NCBI GenBank assembly: GCA_902537425.1
Contig: CACBBD010000001.1
Coordinates: 62,001 to 126,000 of the forward strand
DNA from: an uncultured SAR86 cluster bacterium
GTDB lineage: Bacteria; Pseudomonadota; Gammaproteobacteria; Magnimaribacterales; Magnimaribacteraceae
Length of the DNA stretch: 64,000 nt
Direction of reading: 5' to 3'
The translations under genes and the position numbers were made by a program. Each line of letters begins with the position of its first letter. Within the stretch, counting starts at the first letter, position 1. The notes beneath the pieces were generated by a model. It worked only from the letters and a program-made list of their open reading frames with translations. It had not been told where the DNA came from and ran no database searches. Positions 18,332-28,759 of the stretch are shown here, in pieces.

Positions 18332-19420
18332 CTAAGTATCTAAAAGGCTCTCGAATCCACTAGTTAGATGAGGGCCTATAAGAAGTTGTTCTAATGCACC
18401 TATTCCCTTCTTAGATGATTTTCCTTCCAGTAACTCTACATCACAAATAGCTTGAATATGAAGGAATGGTGGATCATGTGGATCTTCGCTTAGATCATAA
18501 AAATCATAAAGTGACTGATTTTCGCCGTGGAACTGACCATGACCCCATTCGGGATGCATATAGCCTAATCCACACATGAAAATATGATATTTGGGAATTA
18601 AAGACCAAGTTAATTCAGTGCCATCATGTTTTAAAGCTGAGAATCGGGCCTGTGAGACTCTCCTTGTTCCATCTTTATATTCAACTTCCTTTTTTAATTC
18701 ATATAGTTTCATATTTTCGTTCTTATTTTGAAGGACAGAATGACAATTTGTTGCATATCCCTGCTCATCATCAACGAAATACAGATGAGAAGATTGATCT
18801 TTAAAATTTACAGGAGCCCATAACCAATAAAATTGGGGTAATTTGATTGGTGGCACAATCTGTGAATCTTGCGCTCCAACAGGTCGAATACCCCAGGATC
18901 TATCCCGAGTACCTACATATTTTTTTTCAGATAAATTAACTTCATTGCTTTTGAACTTTATCAAGCCACTCCAATTACCATGTTGTGTCATGCGGGTTGA
19001 ATCCATATAAATGCGAGGGCCATTTTTGATGGTCATTCTTGGTTCTTCCATAGGTTCAAATCTTCCTACAAAAGTTAAATTTGCTGATATTTCTTTGTCT
19101 TCATCGTCTATAAGTATTTTTAATTTCTCAAGTGGCTCTAATATTTCTATCTTGAAAGAACCAACCTCTGTTTCCATTCTCTCGTGGTTCAAAACATCCG
19201 AATATCTGAAATTATGTTGAATACCATCTAACACCAAAATAAAACTAGCATCTTTTATATTAAGATTTGGATAGACACAAAATGCTGCTCCAAAAAATAT
19301 ACTTCCATCTTCGCTATAACCATTAAAAAAATATCTATCATAGAAGTTTCTTTCAGTGCCTACCTCAGCAACAGGCGCAGGCAACTGATGAATAGGAAAA
19401 TCGTCCCCTTTTGAGATCAT
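18332..19420 (-). CDS. AttH/CrtC-like (DUF7064-type) protein
   Basis: A 362-residue soluble, beta-rich protein with no signal peptide. GTRDRSWGIRPVG in the middle and the late PEWGHGQFHGE recall the lipocalin-like double barrel of the AttH/hydroxyneurosporene-hydratase group, including DUF7064/7065 proteins often found beside P450s and APH kinases. Members are thought to handle hydrophobic molecules; no specific reaction is known. It starts 2 bases after the P450 stop and ends 4 bases before the kinase. Family assignment is moderate. Confidence 0.6.
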   Translation of the reverse strand: MISKGDDFPIHQLPAPVAEVGTERNFYDRYFFNGYSEDGSIFFGAAFCVYPNLNIKDASFILVLDGIQHNFRYSDVLNHERMETEVGSFKIEILEPLEKLKILIDDEDKEISANLTFVGRFEPMEEPRMTIKNGPRIYMDSTRMTQHGNWSGLIKFKSNEVNLSEKKYVGTRDRSWGIRPVGAQDSQIVPPIKLPQFYWLWAPVNFKDQSSHLYFVDDEQGYATNCHSVLQNKNENMKLYELKKEVEYKDGTRRVSQARFSALKHDGTELTWSLIPKYHIFMCGLGYMHPEWGHGQFHGENQSLYDFYDLSEDPHDPPFLHIQAICDVELLEGKSSKKGIGALEQLLIGPHLTSGFESLLDT

Positions 19421-19422
19421 TT

Positions 19423-20661
19423 TTATATCCTAACTTTTAGTTCTGAAATTCCAGCTAAAAAATTAGAAGGTATTCTTACCGGATCTGATGTTGAGTGAAT
19501 ATTAGGAAAACGATCTAGAAGCTCCTCAAATAAAATCCTTATCTGCATATGACCCAATCTATTGCCTAAACAAAGATGTTCTCCAGCACCGAATGCAAGA
19601 TGCTTTTTAGCATTCTCTCTATCTACTCTGAATAAATGTCCATCTTCAAATATTTCTTCATCCCTATTCGCTGAGCCATACCACATTACTACTTTGTCTC
19701 CAGCTTTTATGTCCTGACCTCTAATATTCGTATCTTTTGTTGCAGTTCTTCTGAAATAGATAACAGAAGTCACCCATCTCAACATTTCATCAGTAGCATT
19801 TGAAATTAGAGCGGGATCTTTCAAAAGCTTTTCTCTCTCATCAGGATTATCAGTTAATGCCATCAAACCTCCAGTAAGTGTATTCCTTGTAGTTTCATTT
19901 CCAGCAATAACCATCAACAGAAAGAAGCCGTCTAGTAACTCTGGGGGAAGTTCTCCGCCCTCAATCTTAGTATTAGCAACCACACTCATCAGATCATCTG
20001 TTGGACTTTTCCTTCTCTCTTCAATCATGTCCCTTCCCATCTTGAAAAGTTCCATATAATTGACCCATATTTGAAAGGCATTATTAGGATCTTGCTGTAT
20101 TGAGGCATCAGTTAGATTATTTACTAGATCTCTTATTTTAGGTCTCTCAGATTCTGGGATTCCCATCATTTCACAAAGGACCCACAGAGGTAATTGTTCA
20201 GATATTTCAGTAACGAAATTAAATTCTCCTTTGTCTTCAACATTTTCAAGAAGCTCCCGTATCTTGAGCCTCATATCACCTTCAAGTGTTCTAATGGCTT
20301 TAGGTGTAAAGCTTGGTGCTACCATTTTTCTGTAAATTTGATGATCTGGAGGATCCATTCCTATCATATTCCCAATTATTGCAGCTACGGCAGATGGATC
20401 CACCACCTCGGGATCACCCATTGTCATTAAATGTCCGCCTACTGCAGATGAAAAAGTCATTGGATCCTTAGAAACTCTAACTATATCTTCGTGCTTAGTG
20501 AGAGCCCAAAAGCCAGGCTCAAAATCTAGACTTTCCTCGTGCCAATATATTGGTGCTTCTTCACGAAGTCTTTTGAAGATATCAAATGGTTGACCATTGA
20601 TGAAAGTCTCCCATTTATCTAATTCACAGATTTGTCCTATGTCATAAATAGGCTTAGTCAT
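19423..20661 (-). CDS. Cytochrome P450
   Basis: Soluble bacterial P450 of about 412 residues, a mono-oxygenase. The heme-thiolate loop FGAGEHLCLG (Cys at about 364), the oxygen-activating I-helix AGNETTRN and the ExxR motif EMLR are all intact. The frame extends to a TTG at 20676, but the ATG at 20661 is the better start and only one base separates it from the peroxiredoxin stop. Motifs are like those of CYPs for terpenoid, steroid or fatty-acid substrates. No ferredoxin or reductase gene is adjacent, so its electron supply lies elsewhere. Substrate unknown. Confidence 0.92.
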   Translation of the reverse strand: MTKPIYDIGQICELDKWETFINGQPFDIFKRLREEAPIYWHEESLDFEPGFWALTKHEDIVRVSKDPMTFSSAVGGHLMTMGDPEVVDPSAVAAIIGNMIGMDPPDHQIYRKMVAPSFTPKAIRTLEGDMRLKIRELLENVEDKGEFNFVTEISEQLPLWVLCEMMGIPESERPKIRDLVNNLTDASIQQDPNNAFQIWVNYMELFKMGRDMIEERRKSPTDDLMSVVANTKIEGGELPPELLDGFFLLMVIAGNETTRNTLTGGLMALTDNPDEREKLLKDPALISNATDEMLRWVTSVIYFRRTATKDTNIRGQDIKAGDKVVMWYGSANRDEEIFEDGHLFRVDRENAKKHLAFGAGEHLCLGNRLGHMQIRILFEELLDRFPNIHSTSDPVRIPSNFLAGISELKVRI

Positions 20662-20662
20662 C

Positions 20663-21145
20663 TTAAAGTTGTGCAAGGATTGTTTCAGCTGAACTCACAT
20701 CTAAACCAGGACCAGATTCCACGTTTAAAATTGAGACTACTCCATCATCTATCACCATTGCATATCTTTGGGATCTTGTTCCCAGACCAAATCCACTCCC
20801 ATCCATTTCTAGGCCTATTGCAGCTGTAAATTCTCCATTTCCATCTGATAACATCAATAAATCATCTCCAACTTTCCTATCTTCTCCCCATGCTTGCATT
20901 ACAAAAGGGTCATTTACAGAAATACATGCAACAATATCGACCCCTTTATCTTTCAATTCGCTATTCTTTTCAAGAAATCCAGGCAAATGTTGTACGCTGC
21001 ATGTAGGAGTGAAAGCTCCAGGAACTGCAAATAAAACAACTTTTTTTCCTGCAGAAAGTTCTGTCAAAGAAACTGGTTTAGGACCTTCAGAGGTCATGGT
21101 TGTTAAATTAATTGAGGGTAACGTATCTCCAACTTGTATTGTCAT
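20663..21145 (-). CDS. Peroxiredoxin (Prx5/AhpE-type, glutaredoxin/thioredoxin-dependent)
   Basis: A 160-residue thiol peroxidase that reduces H2O2 and organic peroxides. The peroxidatic Cys49 is in PGAFTPTCS, the Prx5 signature. A conserved Arg lies in GTRSQRYAMV. It opens a tight five-gene operon leading into the P450, so it may remove peroxide leaked by uncoupled P450 turnover; that link is inference. A stretch just before its ATG gives a good ribosome-binding site (AGGAG on the minus strand). Confidence 0.9.
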   Translation of the reverse strand: MTIQVGDTLPSINLTTMTSEGPKPVSLTELSAGKKVVLFAVPGAFTPTCSVQHLPGFLEKNSELKDKGVDIVACISVNDPFVMQAWGEDRKVGDDLLMLSDGNGEFTAAIGLEMDGSGFGLGTRSQRYAMVIDDGVVSILNVESGPGLDVSSAETILAQL

Positions 21146-21204
21146 TTTTTCTCCTTAGTAAAATCTCATTATAGGCTAAGAATTAATTTTGTTGTGAGTC
21201 TAAG

Positions 21205-21230
21205 AGGTGTTATAGTAGACTAATACACCT
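21205..21230. promoter_or_regulatory. Inverted repeat in the tolC-like/peroxiredoxin promoter region
   Basis: AGGTGT and ACACCT form a perfect 6-bp inverted repeat with a 14-base centre that contains a possible -10 (TATAGT at 21211-21216). It lies 14 bases before the outer-membrane efflux gene and in the region shared with the divergent peroxiredoxin operon. The position suits a repressor operator. The regulator is unknown and the arms are short. Confidence 0.35.
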
Positions 21231-21244
21231 AAAGATCATAAAAA

Positions 21245-22579
21245 ATGCGCTCAAAAAAAATAATAGTCCCTCTCTTTTGTTTAATCCTTGCAACAACGAC
21301 AAGCTCGATCAGAGGAGAAAATCTTTCTGAAGTTTATGAATTAGCACTCAAGAATGACCCCCTATTAAGAGCTGCTGAGGCTTCTTACCGTTCTGGAAAA
21401 GAGAATAAAGCTCAAGGAATAGCGGGCCTCCTTCCAACACTGAGTGTGTCCGGAAGCACTAACTGGAATGAGTATAGAGTTGAAGAGCAGCTTATAGATC
21501 AATACAACTCTAATGCTTATTTTGCGAATTTAAATCAACCAATTTTTAGATTAGATAAATGGTTTCAATTTGAGAGAGGAACAGCTTTGTCAGAAGCAGC
21601 AGCTGCAGAATTTGCTTATCAACAACAAGAAACTATGATCAGGGTAGCCTCAGCTTACTTTAATGTTCTTAACTCAATCGATAGCCTAAATGCCGCTAAA
21701 GCAGAAGAAAAAGCAATAGGTAGACAGAGAGATTTAGCTAAAAAAAGATTTGATGTTGGTCTAGCGGCAATTACAGAAGTGCAAGAAACCCAAGCAGCAT
21801 TCGACTTAACAGTCGTATCGAGAATTGCACAAGAATCTCAACTGGATACTGCAAAAGAAACTCTTACTTCAATAGTCGGTAGAGATATAAGCTTACTTGC
21901 TCCATTAATGGATGAATTTGAAATATCACTACCTGATCCATTAGATCGAGAGAGCTGGGTATCTTTAGGCATAAAAAATAATTATCAACTCAAAGCAGCT
22001 AAACTTCAAAGAGATGCGGCGCGAGCGACAGCGAGAGCATCTGCTTCCAATCATCTTCCCCAAATTGACCTGGTTGGAAGAGTCTCAACAAGTACGACAA
22101 AACAAGGTAAATTCGGTGGTTTTATTCAAAATCCATTATTCGGAGTTGAACAAGATACCAGACAATATTCTATTCAGTTTAACTTACCATTGTTTGCAGG
22201 AGGAGCCATTAGCTCAGCAAGAAGGCAAGCTTACGCTAATTATGATCGATCTAAAGAGCAAGCAATTTACTCTGAGAGATCGACTATTAGAGATATTAGA
22301 TCTAATCACTTTGGCGTTCAAACTCAAGTGGCTAATGTCACCGCTAGAAAACAAGCCCTGGCATCTGCAGAATCTGCACTTGAAGCTACGCAAGTGGGCT
22401 ATGAGGTTGGGACAAGAAATACTGTAGATTTACTGGATGCTCAAAAAAGAGTCTTTCAAGCACAGAGAGATTATGCTAGCTCCAGATATAATTACATTAT
22501 TTCAATGCTGAGACTGAAGGCTTCTGTCGGAATACTAAGCCCCGATGACCTGATAAAAATAAGCAATCAAATGAACTGA
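21245..22579 (+). CDS. tolC: TolC-family outer membrane efflux protein
   Basis: Trimeric outer-membrane channel with a periplasmic helical barrel, the exit duct for type I secretion and RND/ABC efflux. It has 444 residues, a signal peptide (first ~24 residues, basic then hydrophobic), the opening LSEVYELALKNDP and two long coiled-coil halves, the internal duplication usual for TolC. GTRNTVDLLDAQ near the end is the second-repeat hallmark. No adaptor or pump gene is adjacent, so it probably serves several systems, as E. coli TolC does. Confidence 0.9.
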   Translation: MRSKKIIVPLFCLILATTTSSIRGENLSEVYELALKNDPLLRAAEASYRSGKENKAQGIAGLLPTLSVSGSTNWNEYRVEEQLIDQYNSNAYFANLNQPIFRLDKWFQFERGTALSEAAAAEFAYQQQETMIRVASAYFNVLNSIDSLNAAKAEEKAIGRQRDLAKKRFDVGLAAITEVQETQAAFDLTVVSRIAQESQLDTAKETLTSIVGRDISLLAPLMDEFEISLPDPLDRESWVSLGIKNNYQLKAAKLQRDAARATARASASNHLPQIDLVGRVSTSTTKQGKFGGFIQNPLFGVEQDTRQYSIQFNLPLFAGGAISSARRQAYANYDRSKEQAIYSERSTIRDIRSNHFGVQTQVANVTARKQALASAESALEATQVGYEVGTRNTVDLLDAQKRVFQAQRDYASSRYNYIISMLRLKASVGILSPDDLIKISNQMN

Positions 22580-22586
22580 AAATTTT

Positions 22587-23633
22587 ATGAAAACTTTTCT
22601 AAGAATTCTCGTTCTCATAACTTTAGCTTTGATTATCCTAAGTTTCTTTATAACTCGTGATGGATATGTAGTTACTCCAACTGGTAACGGCCAAGTAGTT
22701 TTGGATTCAGGAACTTATGAAGCTTTTCCTCTGCCAATTTATGCTTCAAGTATGGTTGATTCAAACTATAAAAGTTACTTTATTGAGGTTGAACCAGGAT
22801 TGAAGGTTCATGTTGTAGAGACAGGGGAAGGGTTCCCTATTTTTTTAATGCATGGTAACCCTACTTCAGGGTTTTTATATAGAAAAGTAGTAGAAAAATT
22901 ACCTCTGGATAAGGTAAGAGTCATTATGCCGACCAGTCTGGGTTTGGGATTTTCTTCAAAAATACCAGCAAGTGAACATACTGTAGAAAATCATATTTAT
23001 TGGATAAATAAGGTCTTAAAGGAGCTTGAGCTTAAAGAATTAGTATACGCAGGACAAGATTGGGGCGGACCCATCGGTATGGGTGCATTATCCCTTTCTC
23101 CTGAATTGCTAAAAGGAGCTGTTTTGCTCAATACGGGCTTTAATGCTCCTAAAGAAAATGCTGACCTGTCTCCGGCTCATGCATTAGTCAAAACTCCAGT
23201 AATTGGTGAGCTTTTGCTAGAGGTAATCTTTTCGATATTCGAGAGATTGAAAAGTGTTCAAGGAAATCCTAATTCATGGACCTCAGAAGTTGCTGAACTT
23301 TATGGAAGACCTGTTTATGAAAGTGGAAATTCCAAGGCACCTCTTGCAATGATGAGAATGGTACCCGATGGACCAAATCATCCAAGTACTCCTTCGATGC
23401 GCCGAATAGAAGAATACGTAAATACATTAGAAATTCCTGCCGAAATAGTTTGGGGCGAAAATGATCCCATTCTGGGAAGAGGACTTCCCATAATGCAACA
23501 AAATTTTCCAAATGCGCGTCTTACAAAAACTACAGCTGGTCATTTTCTTCAAGAAGAGGTTCCAAATGAGATAGCTGAAGCATTAATAAGAGTGATTGAA
23601 GAAATAACTGATTCACAAACTCAAAAAAAATAG
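22587..23633 (+). CDS. Haloalkane dehalogenase-like alpha/beta hydrolase, membrane-anchored
   Basis: A 348-residue alpha/beta hydrolase. The nucleophile elbow is GQDWGG, Asp158 followed by Trp159, as in haloalkane dehalogenases, and HGNP (Asn91) supplies the second halide-binding residue of subfamily II. Asp293 in GENDP and His319 in TAGHF complete the triad positions. Unlike most dehalogenases it has an N-terminal membrane segment (residues 5-23), so it is anchored or exported. Dehalogenation is the best guess; fluoroacetate or epoxide hydrolysis are alternatives. It starts 7 bases after the tolC-like gene. Confidence 0.8.
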   Translation: MKTFLRILVLITLALIILSFFITRDGYVVTPTGNGQVVLDSGTYEAFPLPIYASSMVDSNYKSYFIEVEPGLKVHVVETGEGFPIFLMHGNPTSGFLYRKVVEKLPLDKVRVIMPTSLGLGFSSKIPASEHTVENHIYWINKVLKELELKELVYAGQDWGGPIGMGALSLSPELLKGAVLLNTGFNAPKENADLSPAHALVKTPVIGELLLEVIFSIFERLKSVQGNPNSWTSEVAELYGRPVYESGNSKAPLAMMRMVPDGPNHPSTPSMRRIEEYVNTLEIPAEIVWGENDPILGRGLPIMQQNFPNARLTKTTAGHFLQEEVPNEIAEALIRVIEEITDSQTQKK

Positions 23634-23644
23634 CTATAGCGAAA

Positions 23645-24463
23645 GTGCCTGAATTACCAGAAGTAGAAACAACCTTAAGAGGCATAGAACCCCACATAAT
23701 CAATAAGACAATAAGTTCGGTGATAATTCGGCAACCCTCGTTAAGATGGCCTGTACCTAAATCTTTGATCAAAAGAAAATTAGAGAAGAAAAAAATTGAA
23801 AACATAAAAAGAAGAGGAAAATATCTTTTACTCGAGAGTTCAAATGAATATCTGATCGTACATTTAGGGATGTCTGGAAGTCTTAGGATATCCAAAAAAG
23901 AGAATCTCAAAAAACATGATCATATCGACATTTGCTTTGAAGATGGGACCGTTTTGAGGTACTGCGATCCTAGAAGATTTGGTTGCTTTTTATGGTCAAA
24001 GGATATCGATACACATTTTCTTTTAAAAAACTTAGGTCCAGAGCCTCTTGGTAATAGCTTTAGTGGCGATTATCTCTTTTATAAATCTAGAAAGAGAAAA
24101 GTTGCCATTAAAAATTTTATAATGAATTCTAAAGTTGTAGTTGGAGTAGGAAACATCTACGCAAGCGAAGCTTTATTCGCAGCTGGAATTAGGCCTTCAT
24201 CCATCGCAGGTAAGGTGCCTAGAAAAAAATATGATTTGCTTGCTAAAGAGATTGTACAAATTCTCAGAAAATCAATTGAGGAAGGAGGAACTACACTACG
24301 TGACTTTATTGGAGGGGATAATACGCCAGGGTATTTTAAACAAAGTTTAAGGGTTTATGGACGTGAAGAAAAAGCATGTTATCAATGTAACTCAATCATT
24401 AAAGGTCAAAGAATTGGACAGAGAGCCAGTGCCTATTGCTCCAAATGCCAATCTATTTTTTAA
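23645..24463 (+). CDS. mutM: Formamidopyrimidine-DNA glycosylase
   Basis: Removes 8-oxoguanine and formamidopyrimidines from oxidised DNA. The mature N-terminus PELPEVETT provides the catalytic Pro and Glu; Lys59 in RRGKYLL is the second catalytic residue. The C-terminal zinc finger is intact, with CYQCN and YCSKCQ supplying four cysteines, and 272 residues is the normal length. The start codon is GTG, fixed by the invariant PELPE. The 3' end overlaps convergent coaD by 11 bases. Confidence 0.95.
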   Translation: MPELPEVETTLRGIEPHIINKTISSVIIRQPSLRWPVPKSLIKRKLEKKKIENIKRRGKYLLLESSNEYLIVHLGMSGSLRISKKENLKKHDHIDICFEDGTVLRYCDPRRFGCFLWSKDIDTHFLLKNLGPEPLGNSFSGDYLFYKSRKRKVAIKNFIMNSKVVVGVGNIYASEALFAAGIRPSSIAGKVPRKKYDLLAKEIVQILRKSIEEGGTTLRDFIGGDNTPGYFKQSLRVYGREEKACYQCNSIIKGQRIGQRASAYCSKCQSIF

Positions 24464-24932
24464 ACTTTTCTTGTAAAGCTTTCATTACGATAGGATCAAC
24501 GAATGAGTCAATTTTTCCACCCATGGAGGCTATTTCTCTCACCAAGGTAGAAGAAAGAAATGAAAATTTTGCTTTGGGAGTCAAGAATACGCTCTCTAAA
24601 TCTGGAGACATTGCTCTATTCATATTTGCAAGTTGAAATTCGTATTCGAAATCAGATACGGCTCTTAGACCTCTAATGAGAATATTAGATTCCTGTTCTT
24701 TTGCAAGATCTACCACAAGGCCGGTAAATCCTATTGCCTTTACCTTTTTATTTCCTTCAAATATGTTTTCAATGTGTTCAATCCTCTCTTCAAGAGTAAA
24801 AATGGGTTTTTTTGCTGCGCTAGTTGCAATTGCCACTGTAACCTCATCAAATAGATGCAATGCCCTATCAATGATATCTATATGACCAAGTGTTATTGGA
24901 TCGAACGTACCGGGATATAAAGCTTTTGCCAT
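24453..24932 (-). CDS. coaD: Phosphopantetheine adenylyltransferase
   Basis: Penultimate step of coenzyme A synthesis: ATP plus 4'-phosphopantetheine gives dephospho-CoA. Its 159 residues match the family length. The nucleotidyltransferase motif TLGH (14-17) follows YPGTFDP, and ILIRGLRAVSDFEYE and the later FLSSTLVRE loop are present. It is paired tail to tail with mutM, an arrangement seen in many proteobacteria. Essential housekeeping gene. Confidence 0.96.
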   Translation of the reverse strand: MAKALYPGTFDPITLGHIDIIDRALHLFDEVTVAIATSAAKKPIFTLEERIEHIENIFEGNKKVKAIGFTGLVVDLAKEQESNILIRGLRAVSDFEYEFQLANMNRAMSPDLESVFLTPKAKFSFLSSTLVREIASMGGKIDSFVDPIVMKALQEKFKK

Positions 24933-25009
24933 AATTTACTCCATTTGAATATATTCTCTCATATAAATCAGACAAACTCATAAAGCTTTTAAAGGGATAA
25001 GAAGTGTTT

Positions 25010-25921
25010 TCACCCAACTTTGATTTTTTGGTTACTATTTAATTGTTCAGTAAATAAATCTATCAGACTTTTAATATCTCTATCACCTGCATAATTATTT
25101 CGTGATATTATCGCTATTTCTCTGTGTGGACCTTTTTCATCCAATTTGGTTTCTTTAAGTTCAGGATTAGCAATCAATAATTGGTTTACGGCCATTTCAG
25201 GCACAAAGGTTGTCCCTATATCACCTTTTACTAATTCTATAGAGGTGCTTAGAGTCGATGCATTGAAGGTAATTTTTGAAGTATTCTTTATTTTACATGC
25301 ATCCAAGATGTGATCTTTTAAACAGTTTCCTTCCTCCAACATAATTAACTCATCTAAATCTATCTCTTTTGCTTTTATGGACGGTTTTTTTGATCTTGGA
25401 TCATTTTTTCTACTAATCCAATAAAAATCTTCAGTCCAAAACTTGTATACATTGAAGCCATTAGTATTGAAAGGTAGGGCCATAATTGCTAATTCAATTT
25501 CTCCTGATGATATCTTGTTAAGTAATACATCAGTTTGAGCCTCAATTATATTAAGATTCAAATTTGGATAATCCGACTTTAATTTAGGCAGCAAAATAGG
25601 CAATAGAAAAGGTCCAATGGTAGGGATTATTCCTAGAGATATTTTATTTGAGAGAGGCTCAGCATTTAGCTGGCTAATTTTATTTATACCATCAATTTCA
25701 GTCTTGATAACTTTGGCTTTATCGATAACTAAAGAACCTAATTCGGTGATTATTACCTTTTTATTATCCCTTTCAAAGATCTGAATTCCGAGTTGAGTTT
25801 CCATTTCCGTTATTGCGTTACTTAGTGTCGAGGGAGAAACAAAACACTTATCTGCAGCGCGCTTGAAATGAAGTGTATCTGCTACAGCTAAAGCATAGTT
25901 AATTTGTTTAAGTGTAATCAT
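25010..25921 (-). CDS. oxyR: LysR-type hydrogen peroxide sensor
   Basis: Transcription activator of the peroxide response, 303 residues. The N-terminal winged helix-turn-helix includes RAADKCFVSPSTLS. In the effector domain Cys200 and Cys209 (GNCLKDHILDAC) match the redox pair Cys199/Cys208 of E. coli OxyR in position and spacing, which separates it from generic LysR proteins. It is divergent from katG, its classical target, with 105 bases between. A perfect inverted repeat lies just before its start codon and suggests autoregulation. Confidence 0.93.
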   Translation of the reverse strand: MITLKQINYALAVADTLHFKRAADKCFVSPSTLSNAITEMETQLGIQIFERDNKKVIITELGSLVIDKAKVIKTEIDGINKISQLNAEPLSNKISLGIIPTIGPFLLPILLPKLKSDYPNLNLNIIEAQTDVLLNKISSGEIELAIMALPFNTNGFNVYKFWTEDFYWISRKNDPRSKKPSIKAKEIDLDELIMLEEGNCLKDHILDACKIKNTSKITFNASTLSTSIELVKGDIGTTFVPEMAVNQLLIANPELKETKLDEKGPHREIAIISRNNYAGDRDIKSLIDLFTEQLNSNQKIKVG

Positions 25922-25926
25922 TGTAT

Positions 25927-25943
25927 ATTCGATTTTATCGAAT
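25927..25943. promoter_or_regulatory. Perfect palindrome at the oxyR start, candidate autoregulatory site
   Basis: ATTCGAT, three T, ATCGAAT: a 7-bp perfect inverted repeat with a 3-base centre, 5 bases before the oxyR start codon. LysR-family genes usually repress themselves from such a site while activating the divergent gene. It does not match the E. coli OxyR tetrad consensus, so binding by OxyR is inferred from position only. Confidence 0.5.
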
Positions 25944-25990
25944 TATTAAGTAGAAAAATATATATTTATCAAAACTTAAAAAAATAGTAA

Positions 25991-28165
<2,175 letters not shown>

Positions 28166-28180
28166 CTAAAGCAAAATATG

Positions 28181-28211
28181 AAAAGGGGTTAATTTATATT
28201 AACCCCTTTTT
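28181..28211. terminator. Bidirectional rho-independent terminator between katG and pnuT
   Basis: AAAAGGGGTTAAT pairs perfectly with ATTAACCCCTTTT around a TTAT loop, with a T-run on the katG strand and an equivalent run on the other. It starts 16 bases after the katG stop. The right arm includes the stop codon and last codons of the convergent pnuT gene, so one hairpin ends both transcripts. Confidence 0.9.
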
Positions 28212-28750
28212 GTTTGAAGCATAGATCTTTTCCATGCCAGGTAACCAAATACTATTATTATTAAATAACCAGTAAAAAGAAAAGCCGTTATGTATAGCTC
28301 TCTTGAGATAAATAGAAATACTGATACAAAATCAATTACAAACCAATAAATCCAATTTTCAAGCAATTTTTTAGCTACCATATAAGTGGCTACAACAGCA
28401 CCCCAAGTGGTAAATGCATCAAAATATGGAAGCGATGCGTTAGTATATTTAGCTAATAGATAACCAGAAATGATTGTCAAAACAAATATCAGCATCAATG
28501 ATTTTAGATGATTACTAAAATTCCAATTTGTCACAAGTAATTCAGTTTCTTTTACTTGCCACTGCGACCATCCATATAAAGCCATCAAAATATAAAATAT
28601 TTGCAAAAAGGCCTCCATGTAAAGTCCTGCTGAGTACATTATGAAGAAGTAAAGCGATGAGCTTAAGATAGCCGCAAGCCAACATAGAATATTTTGCTTA
28701 ACTGCAAGTAAAAGATAAATAATTGCTAAAGAGACAGCAAGAATCTCCAT
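28199..28750 (-). CDS. pnuT: PnuC-family transporter, probably thiamine-specific (PnuT)
   Basis: A 183-residue inner-membrane facilitator with about seven hydrophobic segments and the family motif LYGWSQW (about residues 57-63). PnuC-family members import vitamin precursors that are then trapped by phosphorylation. The gene name PnuC usually implies nicotinamide riboside, but here it lies 9 bases after a TonB receptor whose leader is a TPP riboswitch. In comparative genomics that context marks PnuT, the thiamine-specific branch. Specificity is inferred from regulation, not from residues. Its 3' end lies in the shared terminator. Confidence 0.85.
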   Translation of the reverse strand: MEILAVSLAIIYLLLAVKQNILCWLAAILSSSLYFFIMYSAGLYMEAFLQIFYILMALYGWSQWQVKETELLVTNWNFSNHLKSLMLIFVLTIISGYLLAKYTNASLPYFDAFTTWGAVVATYMVAKKLLENWIYWFVIDFVSVFLFISRELYITAFLFTGYLIIIVFGYLAWKRSMLQTKRG

Positions 28751-28759
28751 TGATGTTAT

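Noticed and set aside
22014-22427. 137-residue frame overlapping the tolC-like gene
   Set aside because: Lies fully inside the efflux gene in another frame, with no family similarity and unnatural composition.
23530-23910. 126-residue minus-strand frame across the hydrolase-mutM junction
   Set aside because: Overlaps two firmly identified genes and has no recognisable domain.
28199-28750. PnuC nicotinamide riboside transporter
   Set aside because: Family fits, but TPP riboswitch and TonB-receptor context point to the thiamine branch.
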